Made by a program: the position numbers and the translations under genes
Assembly: GCA_022865555.1 (NCBI GenBank)
Contig: JALHTD010000365.1
Coordinates: 1 to 7,826 of the forward strand
From: Thermoanaerobaculaceae bacterium
GTDB taxonomy: Bacteria > Acidobacteriota > Thermoanaerobaculia > Thermoanaerobaculales > Thermoanaerobaculaceae
Length of the DNA stretch: 7,826 bases
Reading direction: 5' to 3'
Notes under the pieces: model-generated
Told to the model about the DNA's origin: nothing
Seen by the model: the letters and a program-made list of their open reading frames with translations, nothing else
Database searches by the model: none
In this document: positions 1 through 7,045 of the stretch, piece after piece
How the letters are laid out: each line of letters opens with the position of its first letter
Position numbering within the stretch: position 1 is the stretch's first letter

Positions 1-1143
1 GATGCGCTCGCCGGCCATGGTCATGGCGGGGTACGACTCGTAGCCGGCGGCGCGCAGCAGCGCCACCAGGATGCCGGCCTTATCCTTGCAGACGCCGCCA
101 CGGTCGCGCAGGGTCATGGCTGCGGGGTGCAGGGTGTAGCCCTCGCCGGTGCCCATGTGCAGACCCACGTACCTGACGTTCTCGGCCGCCCAGTGGTTCA
201 GCGCCGCGACCTTGTCCTCGTCCGTCGTAAGGCCGGCGGTGATCTCACCGGCGAGCTGCTTGAGCTCCGGTGTGACCGCGAAGCAGTCCGCCTCCTCCTG
301 GGTGTTGTGAAACCAGACCGCCTTGACCTTCCAGTCCGCGGCGGTGGTGAGCAGCAGCTTGGGTGCCACGTCGGAGAGCGCCACCATGCCCGGTTCCTTC
401 TCCAACGGCTTGAAGCCGAGCATGGTGAACGTGACGACGCGGCGGCCCTCGACGATGCGGTCGGAGACCTCGGCGGCACCGTTGTAGAACTGGTACTGGA
501 GGTTCTTCTCGAGGGGTATCGCCACGCGGTAGCGCTGCTCCACGACCGGCCAGGAGGACCAGAACGGCACGATGTCGTAGAAGTGCCCCTTCATCGGAGG
601 GACGAAGCGCGATTCGTCCGCGGCCTGAGCTTCGTCCAGGAGCGCGTAGGTGAAACCGACGCGGCGCGTCACAAGTTCGACCGCGTCCCCGGGCTCGAGC
701 CGCCCGATCGGCACCGTCTTGTGCCGGGCGTTCCAGTAGATCAGGTTCTGCGGATCCGGTGAGTCGATGACGGTGGCGAGGTCAACCTCCCGCACCCCTC
801 CCTTGGCGGGCAGCACCCGGCAGCGCAGCACCTCGACCTCGGCGGAGAGGGGGTCGTAGGGGAGAAGCTCGACGGCTAGCTGGCGCGCTCCTGTCGCGGT
901 AAGCGCCTTGCGCAGGGTGTGCTGAACCGTGCGGGAGAGCCCGGAGGGCTCGACCTGCACATCGCGCCTGTCGAAGACCACGACGCCGTCGGCCGAGGGG
1001 AACGTGTCCGCGCCGCCGGCCCTCACGCACGCCTGCCGCAGCTCCTCGGGGCTGGTGTTCCACTCCTGGGCGAGGGCCGTGCCGAGGCATGTAAGCGCCA
1101 TTAACAAGAAGAGCGGGATCCGCCTGACCGGGGCTGGTCGCAT
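1..1143 (-). CDS. DUF3857 / transglutaminase-like exported protein (C-terminus cut by window edge)
   Basis: The minus strand is open from 1143 to the left edge, giving 381 residues with no stop. Residues 1-25 form a Sec signal peptide: a basic start (MRPAPVRR), a hydrophobic core (IPLFLLMALTCLG) and a likely signal peptidase I cut after ALA (23-25), so the protein should be exported. Residues about 45-215 resemble the DUF3857 domain that usually precedes a transglutaminase core. From about residue 270 the transglutaminase-like fold begins, with the nucleophile region RGGVCKDKAGILVALLRAAG and Cys352 as the expected catalytic cysteine. The His and Asp of the triad would lie beyond the edge. Start chosen at 1143 because GGAGG sits 5 bases upstream; an in-frame ATG at 1161 has no good ribosome binding site. 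Family members are periplasmic or surface proteins of unproven substrate, so peptidase versus cross-linking activity cannot be decided. It is divergent from the small membrane gene at 1391. Confidence 0.85.
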   Translation of the reverse strand, partial: MRPAPVRRIPLFLLMALTCLGTALAQEWNTSPEELRQACVRAGGADTFPSADGVVVFDRRDVQVEPSGLSRTVQHTLRKALTATGARQLAVELLPYDPLSAEVEVLRCRVLPAKGGVREVDLATVIDSPDPQNLIYWNARHKTVPIGRLEPGDAVELVTRRVGFTYALLDEAQAADESRFVPPMKGHFYDIVPFWSSWPVVEQRYRVAIPLEKNLQYQFYNGAAEVSDRIVEGRRVVTFTMLGFKPLEKEPGMVALSDVAPKLLLTTAADWKVKAVWFHNTQEEADCFAVTPELKQLAGEITAGLTTDEDKVAALNHWAAENVRYVGLHMGTGEGYTLHPAAMTLRDRGGVCKDKAGILVALLRAAGYESYPAMTMAGERI

Positions 1144-1277
1144 GAGCGCCTCCGGCGCCATGATACTTCGGCGCGCGGGGTCGTCGGCGCCGCGGCGCAC
1201 AAGTTCCGCTGCGCCTGTGCCTTCGGGTGTCTGACGGGAAGGTTGCGGGTGCCCAGGGGGCGGCTGGTCTTGACCTG

Positions 1278-1286
1278 TGCGATAAT
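1278..1286 (+). promoter_or_regulatory. Possible extended -10 promoter for the small membrane protein gene
   Basis: TGC directly followed by GATAAT (1281-1286) resembles an extended -10 element (TGn plus five of six bases of TATAAT), an AT-rich island in a very GC-rich spacer. It would put the transcript start near 1293, about 100 bases before the ATG at 1391. TTGACC at 1270-1275 lies only 5 bases upstream, too close to act as its -35 box. The rest of the 247-base spacer between the divergent genes (1144-1390) shows nothing else I can name. Confidence 0.3.
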
Positions 1287-1390
1287 CCGGCGGTTCTCGA
1301 ATGGAGCCCGGTCCCAGGCCTCGAGACGTCTGCTGCTCCCGCGGCGGACGGGATCAACGGGCCGGAGACCGGCGACCGAGGAGGGTCGGG

Positions 1391-1624
1391 ATGGGTCTCA
1401 TGACGGGGGTTGTGCTGGTCCTGCTTGGCGTGTTGCTGGCGATTGGCATGTTCTTCGTCGGCAGGTACCTCCTCAGGGTGTGGCGGCACCCTCAGCGCAC
1501 GTGGGTCGAGCGTTCGGGGCTGGACAGGCGCCGGCGCAAGTTTTCGGTCACCTTCGACCGGCGCGGCGGGCCCCGCCGCCAGGAGGACATATCGAAGCTT
1601 TTCCTCGCCAACGTCAACGCCTGA
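1391..1624 (+). CDS. Small single-pass membrane protein, unknown function
   Basis: A 77-residue protein not recognised as any named family. Residues about 4-28 form one long hydrophobic segment (GVVLVLLGVLLAIGMFFVG) typical of a transmembrane helix or uncleaved anchor. The rest is short and very basic, with RRRRK at 46-50 and RR pairs at 57-58 and 62-63; by the positive-inside rule this tail should be cytoplasmic. The ATG at 1391 is favoured because AGGAGG lies 6 bases upstream; the in-frame ATG at 1301 would add an Arg/Pro-rich stretch unlike natural protein and lacks such a site. The gene converges on the hybrid kinase, with only 31 bases between the two stops. Coding status is supported by the strong ribosome site and the coherent helix-plus-basic-tail composition; function is unknown. 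Confidence 0.7.
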   Translation: MGLMTGVVLVLLGVLLAIGMFFVGRYLLRVWRHPQRTWVERSGLDRRRRKFSVTFDRRGGPRRQEDISKLFLANVNA

Positions 1625-1642
1625 GCGGGGCCGGGCCCCCGC
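1625..1642. terminator. GC hairpin between convergent genes, possible bidirectional terminator
   Basis: GCGGGG (1625-1630) pairs perfectly with CCCCGC (1637-1642) across a 6-base loop. It begins at the first base after the stop codon of the small membrane gene and lies 14 bases beyond the kinase stop on the other strand. Neither strand has a T-run after the stem, so it is not a classical intrinsic terminator; position between two converging stops is the main support. Confidence 0.4.
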
Positions 1643-1655
1643 ACCGCAGAACCCG

Positions 1656-4568
1656 TCAGCTCCCGTCGGATACCGACGTTGGCGACCCGCTGTCCAGGAC
1701 CTCGCGCACCTTGCTGGCCAGGGTGTCGATCCCGTAGGGCTTCGCCAGGAAGAAGACCCCCTCCTTCTTGACGAAACCCACGTGCACCGTGTCCTCCGTG
1801 TAACCCGAGGAGAACAGGAACCTGATCCCGGGAGTGATGGCCCGCGCCGCCTGGCAGAGCTCCATCCCGCCCATGCGAGGCATCACGACGTCGGTCAGCA
1901 CCAGGTCGATTCCGCCGTCCGCGCTCCGGAGCAGGGAGAGCGCGTCCAGCCCATCCGCCGCCTCGTACACGCGATACCCAAGGCCGCTGAGGGCCTGGAC
2001 CAGGATCTGCCTGACCTCGGCCTCGTCCTCGACGACCAGGATCGTCTCGGGACCGCCCCGTGCCGCGTTGTCGACCGGGCCCTCACTGAGCTCCCCCCGT
2101 GCCGCGACCGCGGGGAGGTAGACCGAGAACGTCGAGCCGTTCCCGGGAGCGCTGTTGGCGTAGATGAGGCCTCCGTGTTGCTTGACGATGCCGTACACGG
2201 TGGAGAGGCCGAGCCCGGTCCCCTTGCCGCGATCCTTGGTGGTGAAGAATGGCTCGAAGATGTGCGCCACATCCTCCGGCCCGATCCCGGTACCGGTGTC
2301 GGTGACGGCGAGGCTCACGTAGGGGCCGGGCTTGGCGCCCTGGTGGTCGGCGATGAACGCCTTGTCCATCGTGATGTTCTCGGTGGAGATCGTGATGGTC
2401 CCGCCGGCCGGCATGGCGTCCCGGGCGTTGACGCACAGGTTCATCAGGATCTGCGTCATCTGCCCCCGGTCGGCGCGCACGGCGTTCAGGCCGCCGCCGG
2501 CGCGGAGGTCGATTCGGATGTTCTCCGGAATCAGGCGGCGCAGCATGGGCAGCCCTTCGGAGATGAAGCTGTTGAGGTCGAGGTAAACGGGCTCCAGCAC
2601 CTGCCTGCGGGCGAAAGCCAGCAAACCCTGGGTGAAGTCCGCGGCCCGCCTTGCCGTGCGCTGGATGGTTGCCAGCTCCTGCTGCGCCGGGTGGTCGTCG
2701 CCCAGGCGCCGCTGCAGCAGCTCGGTGGAGCCCAGCAGCGCGGTCAGGAGGTTGTTGAAGTCGTGCGCGATCCCGCCGGCGAGCCGGCCGACCGCCTCGA
2801 TCTTCTGAACCTGTCGAAGCTGGTCCTGGAGCTGCTTGCTGGTGGTGAGGTCGGTGATCGCCCCCACCATGCGGACGGCCACGCCGTCCCGGCCGCGCAG
2901 GATCAGCCCGCGGTCCAGCAGCGTGGCGAACTCGTCGGTTTTTCTGCGGATCCGGTACGCGCTGGAGAAGACCTCGCCGTGGGCAACGGCGACCGCGACC
3001 TCCCTGCGCACCCTGGCTGCATCGTCCGGATGCAGCCGAGCGTGGAAGCCCTCGAGCGAGCGGCCCATCTCGTCAGGGGCGTATCCCAACACGTTCGTGA
3101 GGTTGGGGTTCCAGAAAACCGCGTCGGCGCCGATGTCCCAGTCGTACATGATCTCCTGGGTGGCCTGCAGGGCCAGGCGGTAGCGCTCCTCGCTCTGCCG
3201 GAGCGCCTCCTCCGCCTTGGTGCGCTCGCTGATGTCGGCTATGAAGCCCTCGAGCGCCAGCAGCGCGCCTTCGGGGGAGAACACGCCGATTCCGCGCTCC
3301 CAAACCCACTTGCTCACGCCGCCCGCGGTTCGGATGCGGTAGGTCAGCTCGAAGGAACGCCTGCCTGCGATGGCCTCGTCGACGAGGCGGCGCCCCTTTT
3401 CTCTGTCGGCAGCGTCAATGATGTCTTCGTAGGCCACCGTGCGGTTTGCGACCAGCTCCGCCGGGTGGTAGCCGGTGAGCGCCATGCAGCCGTCGCTCAC
3501 GAACTCCATCGTCCACCTTTCGTCGTTCGCGCACCGGTACGCCATGCCCGGCAGGTTGCTCATGAGCGTGAAGAGCTTGCGCTGGCTCTCGCGGAGCTCC
3601 TGCTCGGCTCGCTTGCGCTCGATTGCCTGCGCGGCCTGCATCGAGACGTAGCTCAGGATCTCGCGCTCCGTCTCGCCGTACCGTACCGTGCCCGTGTAGC
3701 TCTGCACGGCCAACACCCCGATCGTCCTGTCCCTCACCTTGAGTGGAACGCCGAGCCAATCGACCGACGGTGCCCCGACCGACTCGACCTGCCCCTCGAG
3801 ACAAAGATCGTCGAAGACTTTTGGCGTGGCGAGAAGCGGCTCTCCAGTGCGAAGCACGTACTCGGTGAGGCCTTTGCCGAACGCCTGTGGAGTGTCGGGT
3901 TTCGCGTCCACCTCGTCCACGAAGTAGGGGAACGAGAGCGTGGCCGTCTCGGGGTCGTGGAGGGCGATGTAGAAGTTTGTCGCCGGCATGAGCCGACCGA
4001 CAATCCGGTGAAGCGACGAGAACAGCTCGTCGAGGCTCTCGGCGGACTGTGCCGCCTGCGAGATCTCGTAGATGGCGGCCTGGATCTCCTGGCTGCGGCG
4101 ACGCTCGGTGATGTCCGAGAGGGCAGCCACGATCGCCGGTTTACCTTCGAGGGTGCTGACCGCCACCGAGCACTCCACCCAGCGCTCGGCCCCCTGCTTG
4201 GTGACGATCTTGATCTCGTAGTGCTCGGGGACTCCATCGTCCCCTGCCAGCCGTTGCCGGGACCTCCCCCGAAAGAGCTCGACGTGGTCCGGGTGCACGA
4301 GCCGCCAGGGGGAGATGCCGAGAAGCTCCGAGGAATCGTAGCCGTGGAGCTGAACCGCGGCCCGGTTGGCGTAGACGACGCGCTCCTCCTGGAAGATCAC
4401 GATTCCGAACGGCACGATGTCGGCCAGAGCCCGGAAGCGCAACTCGCTCTCCCGCAGCGCTTCGTCCACCCGCTGCCGCTCGGCGAGGTCGTGGCGGAGG
4501 GGAACGGTGTGCGCGTCAACCGTCCTGGTGAGCGCCCGCACTATGGAGTTGAGAAGACGCAGCTTCAT
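1656..4568 (-). CDS. Soluble hybrid sensor histidine kinase, PAS-GAF-PAS-PAS-HisKA-HATPase-REC
   Basis: A 970-residue kinase with an attached receiver. Domains in order: PAS about 41-155 (ends SDITERR), GAF about 160-316, PAS about 326-450 (ends ADISERT), PAS about 459-575, HisKA about 587-655 with GGIAHDFNNLL and phosphorylated His602, HATPase about 700-820 with N box LCVNARDAM (Asn714), G1 DTGTGIG (757-763), F box FEPFFTTK (771-778) and G2 GKGTGLGL (781-788), then REC about 842-957 with acidic E847-D848-E849, phosphoacceptor Asp893 (LTDVVMPRMGG) and Lys943 (AKPYG). All catalytic residues are present, so autophosphorylation and transfer to the internal receiver are expected. The HDFNN box and terminal receiver resemble CckA-type hybrid kinases. 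No signal peptide or membrane helix is visible, so sensing should be cytoplasmic; ligands of the PAS and GAF domains are unknown. There is no DNA-binding or other output domain, so a separate phosphotransfer protein or response regulator is needed, and none is encoded here. The frame has no standard start between the upstream stop and this ATG. The PilZ-protein gene lies divergent, 202 bases away. Confidence 0.95.
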   Translation of the reverse strand: MKLRLLNSIVRALTRTVDAHTVPLRHDLAERQRVDEALRESELRFRALADIVPFGIVIFQEERVVYANRAAVQLHGYDSSELLGISPWRLVHPDHVELFRGRSRQRLAGDDGVPEHYEIKIVTKQGAERWVECSVAVSTLEGKPAIVAALSDITERRRSQEIQAAIYEISQAAQSAESLDELFSSLHRIVGRLMPATNFYIALHDPETATLSFPYFVDEVDAKPDTPQAFGKGLTEYVLRTGEPLLATPKVFDDLCLEGQVESVGAPSVDWLGVPLKVRDRTIGVLAVQSYTGTVRYGETEREILSYVSMQAAQAIERKRAEQELRESQRKLFTLMSNLPGMAYRCANDERWTMEFVSDGCMALTGYHPAELVANRTVAYEDIIDAADREKGRRLVDEAIAGRRSFELTYRIRTAGGVSKWVWERGIGVFSPEGALLALEGFIADISERTKAEEALRQSEERYRLALQATQEIMYDWDIGADAVFWNPNLTNVLGYAPDEMGRSLEGFHARLHPDDAARVRREVAVAVAHGEVFSSAYRIRRKTDEFATLLDRGLILRGRDGVAVRMVGAITDLTTSKQLQDQLRQVQKIEAVGRLAGGIAHDFNNLLTALLGSTELLQRRLGDDHPAQQELATIQRTARRAADFTQGLLAFARRQVLEPVYLDLNSFISEGLPMLRRLIPENIRIDLRAGGGLNAVRADRGQMTQILMNLCVNARDAMPAGGTITISTENITMDKAFIADHQGAKPGPYVSLAVTDTGTGIGPEDVAHIFEPFFTTKDRGKGTGLGLSTVYGIVKQHGGLIYANSAPGNGSTFSVYLPAVAARGELSEGPVDNAARGGPETILVVEDEAEVRQILVQALSGLGYRVYEAADGLDALSLLRSADGGIDLVLTDVVMPRMGGMELCQAARAITPGIRFLFSSGYTEDTVHVGFVKKEGVFFLAKPYGIDTLASKVREVLDSGSPTSVSDGS

Positions 4569-4736
4569 CCCATCTTCTACGCTAACACAGCACGGAATCT
4601 CCTCTCCTCACTCATCTTACGCATCGCAGGGGGAGTCGGGCGAGCCCCGGCGCAGGAACCTGCCCCAGACGGCGCGGCACGAGGGCGCGCGTGGGGCTGC
4701 CGCCCGCAGGGAGCGTGTTGAGGCGTCTTGTCTCAA

Positions 4737-4761
4737 CTAAGGCTGTTATTCTCTTCCTTAG
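4737..4761. promoter_or_regulatory. Inverted repeat CTAAGG-N13-CCTTAG upstream of the PilZ gene
   Basis: CTAAGG (4737-4742) and CCTTAG (4756-4761) are perfect reverse complements separated by 13 AT-richer bases. The right arm ends exactly where the Shine-Dalgarno-like GAAGGG (4761-4766) begins. It could be an operator for a dimeric regulator or an RNA hairpin affecting translation of the gene at 4771. A 6-base stem with a 13-base loop is weak and may be chance. The whole 202-base divergent spacer (4569-4770) should hold promoters for both genes, but no convincing -35/-10 pair can be picked for either; TTGAGG at 4718-4723 and TGTTAT at 4744-4749 are 20 bases apart, too far for a standard sigma-70 promoter. 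Confidence 0.25.
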
Positions 4762-4770
4762 AAGGGCAAC

Positions 4771-5472
4771 GTGACGCAAGAACTGCTGATCCTCGGTGCC
4801 GAGACCCCGCCTTTGCGCCAGGTGATGCCGATTCTGCGACGCGTGGACTTCCAGGTGCTGCGCCTCGCGCGCGAGGACCAGGCGCTGGAGCTACTGCAGG
4901 GCACCCACTTCGACCTGATCATCGCCCGCTACCCCATGGGGGGGTTGCACCTCGAGGATCTCGTGCAGGCCGTGCGCGACAAGGAGTCACCGTGCCGGGA
5001 CTCCGGCCTCCTCGTGCTGGCCCACGAGGACTCGCTCGAGGAGGTCGGGGGTTTCCTGCGGCGGGGCGTCAACCGGATCGTGAGCGTGGAAGCGCCGCCC
5101 GACCGTCTGCTGGACGCCATCGCGGACCTGGTGGGCGTGGCGCCCCGGTACAGCTTGCGCACCGTGGTCCAGTTTGAGCTCTGGGTGGAGCAGGGGGCCA
5201 AGCGGGCGCTCACGGTCACCGAGAACCTCTCCGCAACCGGAATGCTGGTGCGGGGCGGCCGGGAGTTTCCCGTGGGCTCCTGCCTGCACTTCAGGCTCAT
5301 CCTTCCCGGTCAGGCGCCGCCGATTGCAGGGGAGGTGGAGGTGGCGCGCCACACCGACCGGGCGCGGGAGCACGTCGAGGGCTTCGGCGGTAAGATCCTC
5401 TCGTTCATCGACGACGGCCAGCAGCGCCTGCGAGCGTTGCTGGAGGGTAAGCAGACCGCAGTCGCCTCCTGA
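4771..5472 (+). CDS. Degenerate receiver-PilZ protein, probable c-di-GMP effector
   Basis: A 233-residue protein in two halves. Residues 1-122 have the length and pattern of a response-regulator receiver, but the active site is gone: the acidic pair near the start is replaced (LLILGAE), the phosphoacceptor position in DLIIARYPMGG carries Arg53 instead of Asp, and no KP motif exists near 107-109 (VEAPP). Phosphorylation is therefore not expected; such pseudo-receivers usually act as protein-interaction modules. Residues about 124-225 form a PilZ domain, with the RxxxR motif R126-Y-S-L-R130 and N152-L-S-A-T-G157 matching the [D/N]xSxxG motif. Both halves of the known c-di-GMP-binding signature are present, so nucleotide binding is likely. 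Start is GTG at 4771, with AAGGG 4 bases upstream. No membrane segment or output enzyme is present; proteins of this type commonly adjust motility, pili or secretion machinery, but the target is unknown. It is divergent from the hybrid kinase and 54 bases upstream of the nucleotidase gene, with which it may be co-transcribed. Confidence 0.85.
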   Translation: MTQELLILGAETPPLRQVMPILRRVDFQVLRLAREDQALELLQGTHFDLIIARYPMGGLHLEDLVQAVRDKESPCRDSGLLVLAHEDSLEEVGGFLRRGVNRIVSVEAPPDRLLDAIADLVGVAPRYSLRTVVQFELWVEQGAKRALTVTENLSATGMLVRGGREFPVGSCLHFRLILPGQAPPIAGEVEVARHTDRAREHVEGFGGKILSFIDDGQQRLRALLEGKQTAVAS

Positions 5473-5526
5473 GGTACCCTGTCCGCACAGATTTGTTCGG
5501 GGCTCGTTCGCCGGAAAGGTCGCGTC

Positions 5527-6975
5527 ATGGAAGGGCATCAGGAGTTCCCAGCGTACCCGCCGCCAGGCCGGCGCATCTACTGCAACCGCACGCTGAACCT
5601 GCGTGCCGTGCGGGCCATCGGCTTCGACATGGACTACACGCTCGTGCACTACCGCGTCGAACCCTGGGAGCGGCGCGCCTACGAGCACCTGAAGGTGAAG
5701 CTCTCGGACCTCGGCGTGCCCACGGCCGACCTCGAGTTCGACCCGGACCTCGTCACGCGAGGCCTGATCATCGACACCGAGCTCGGGAACCTCGTCAAGG
5801 CCAACCGATTCGGCTACGTCACGCGAGCCTGCCACGGCACGGCGCCGCTCGAGTTCGAGCGGCAGCGCGAGATCTACGGGCGGACGCTCGTGTACCTGTC
5901 CGAGGAGCGGTACGTGTTCCTCAACACGCTGTTCTCGCTCTCCGAGGCCTGCATGTACGCGCAGCTCGTGGACCGCCTCGACGAGCGCGGCATGCCGGGT
6001 GCCCTTGGCTACGCCGACCTCTACCGGCAGGTTCGGAAGGGGATCGACGAGGCGCATGTGGAGGGCGAGCTCAAGGCGGACATCGCCGCCGACCCGGACC
6101 GGTACGTGGAGCGTGACCCCGAGATGGCCCTGGCCCTGCTCGACCAGCGCGAAGCGGGGAAGAAGCTGCTGCTGATCACGAACTCCGACTGGGCGTACAC
6201 GAGCCGGATGATGGCCCACGCCCTCGACGCCTCCCTGCCCAAGGGCGTGGGCTGGCGCGACCTCTTCGAGATCGTGATCCTGTCCGCGCGCAAGCCCGAC
6301 TTCTTCACCCAGCAGATGCCCCTCTTCGAGGTCGCGACGGAAGACGGTCTGTTGCGGCCGTGCCCGGGCGGGATCCGCAAGCCTGGCATCTACGTCGGGG
6401 GCGACGCGGCCCAGGTCGAGGAGTACCTGGGCGTTTCCGGCGAGGAGGTCCTCTACGTCGGCGACCACATCTTCGTGGACGTGCACGTTTCGAAGGCGGT
6501 GATGCGCTGGCGCACCGCGCTCATTCTGCGCGAGCTGGAGGCCGAGCTGGCGGCCCTGGAGGGGTTCCGGCCGCAACAGAGCGATCTCGCCCGGATGATG
6601 GAGGAGAAGATCCGCCTGGAGTTCGCCTTCTCCCAGGCGCGGCTCCAGCTGCAGCGCCGCCAGGCGGGGTACGGGCCGCAACCGTCCATCTCCTCGCAGA
6701 AGCTCAGGGACACCATGGCTGAGCTGCGGGCGCGGCTCGTCGCCCTCGACGAGCGCATCGCGCCCATCGCCAAGCAGAGCGGCGAGATCCTGAACCGGCG
6801 CTGGGGTCTGCTGCTGCGGGCGGGGAACGACAAGAGCCACCTCGCCCGGCAGGTGGAGCGCTACGCGGACATCTACACGTCGCGGGTCTCGAACTTCCTT
6901 TTCGAGACCCCGTTCGTCTACCTGCGGGCCCCGCGGGGTAGCCTTCCCCACGACGATTCGCAGGTCCTGGCCTGA
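5527..6975 (+). CDS. HAD-IG family 5'-nucleotidase (cytosolic purine 5'-nucleotidase-like)
   Basis: A 482-residue HAD-superfamily phosphatase of the large 5'-nucleotidase group related to eukaryotic cytosolic purine 5'-nucleotidase (cN-II). Motif I is GFDMDYTLVHY, with nucleophile Asp34 and acid/base Asp36; the Tyr-Thr after DMD is characteristic of this group. Motif II is LLLITNSDW (Thr218), motif III the Lys256 of ARKPDFF, and motif IV GDHIFVDV (Asp313, Asp318) for magnesium. All catalytic residues are present, so it should hydrolyse nucleoside 5'-monophosphates in the cytoplasm, with IMP/GMP-like substrates most likely by family analogy. Residues about 336-420 are charged and helical, as in the family's C-terminal region, and the full length is typical. 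ATG at 5527 is preceded by GGAAAGG with a 7-base gap. It follows the PilZ gene after 54 bases with no evident terminator, so an operon is plausible; whether this reflects a link to cyclic-dinucleotide breakdown or simple adjacency is unknown. Confidence 0.9.
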   Translation: MEGHQEFPAYPPPGRRIYCNRTLNLRAVRAIGFDMDYTLVHYRVEPWERRAYEHLKVKLSDLGVPTADLEFDPDLVTRGLIIDTELGNLVKANRFGYVTRACHGTAPLEFERQREIYGRTLVYLSEERYVFLNTLFSLSEACMYAQLVDRLDERGMPGALGYADLYRQVRKGIDEAHVEGELKADIAADPDRYVERDPEMALALLDQREAGKKLLLITNSDWAYTSRMMAHALDASLPKGVGWRDLFEIVILSARKPDFFTQQMPLFEVATEDGLLRPCPGGIRKPGIYVGGDAAQVEEYLGVSGEEVLYVGDHIFVDVHVSKAVMRWRTALILRELEAELAALEGFRPQQSDLARMMEEKIRLEFAFSQARLQLQRRQAGYGPQPSISSQKLRDTMAELRARLVALDERIAPIAKQSGEILNRRWGLLLRAGNDKSHLARQVERYADIYTSRVSNFLFETPFVYLRAPRGSLPHDDSQVLA

Positions 6976-6985
6976 GCCCGGGAAG

Positions 6986-7004
6986 CACCCGCGCCTCCGC
7001 GGTG
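6986..7004 (+). terminator. Hairpin after the nucleotidase gene, possible terminator
   Basis: CACC-c-GCG (6986-6993) pairs with CGCGGTG (6998-7004) through seven base pairs with one bulged C and a CCTC loop. It lies 11 bases past the stop codon at 6975 and before the reductase start. The stem is followed by TTGGGCTGG, not a T-run, so intrinsic termination is uncertain. Confidence 0.35.
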
Positions 7005-7045
7005 TTGGGCTGGAACGACGCGGTACTGTTTCTCTCGGAGGGTTC

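Noticed and set aside
127..762. 211-codon open frame on the plus strand
   Set aside because: It is the antisense shadow of the DUF3857/transglutaminase gene, which carries a signal peptide, a ribosome site and the VCKDKA motif on the minus strand.
1160..1165. TATCAT on the minus strand as a -10 box for the transglutaminase gene
   Set aside because: Transcription would begin about 10 bases before the chosen start, at its ribosome site, and there is no matching -35 box.
1270..1286. TTGACC and GATAAT as a standard -35/-10 pair
   Set aside because: The boxes are only 5 bases apart instead of about 17; only the extended -10 reading is kept as a low-confidence candidate.
782..1489. 235-codon open frame on the minus strand
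   Set aside because: It is out of frame with the transglutaminase gene, crosses the divergent intergenic region and the start of the small membrane gene, and its Arg/Pro/His-rich translation looks non-coding.
4577..4615. 12-residue frame on the minus strand just upstream of the kinase (MSEERRFRAVLA)
   Set aside because: It lacks a ribosome binding site and regulatory residue runs; too short to distinguish from chance.
1410..4721. 1103-codon open frame on the plus strand, the longest in the window
   Set aside because: It is antisense to the hybrid kinase, whose domains and catalytic motifs are unmistakable on the minus strand. The plus translation has no recognisable domain, and long antisense frames are expected opposite high-GC3 genes.
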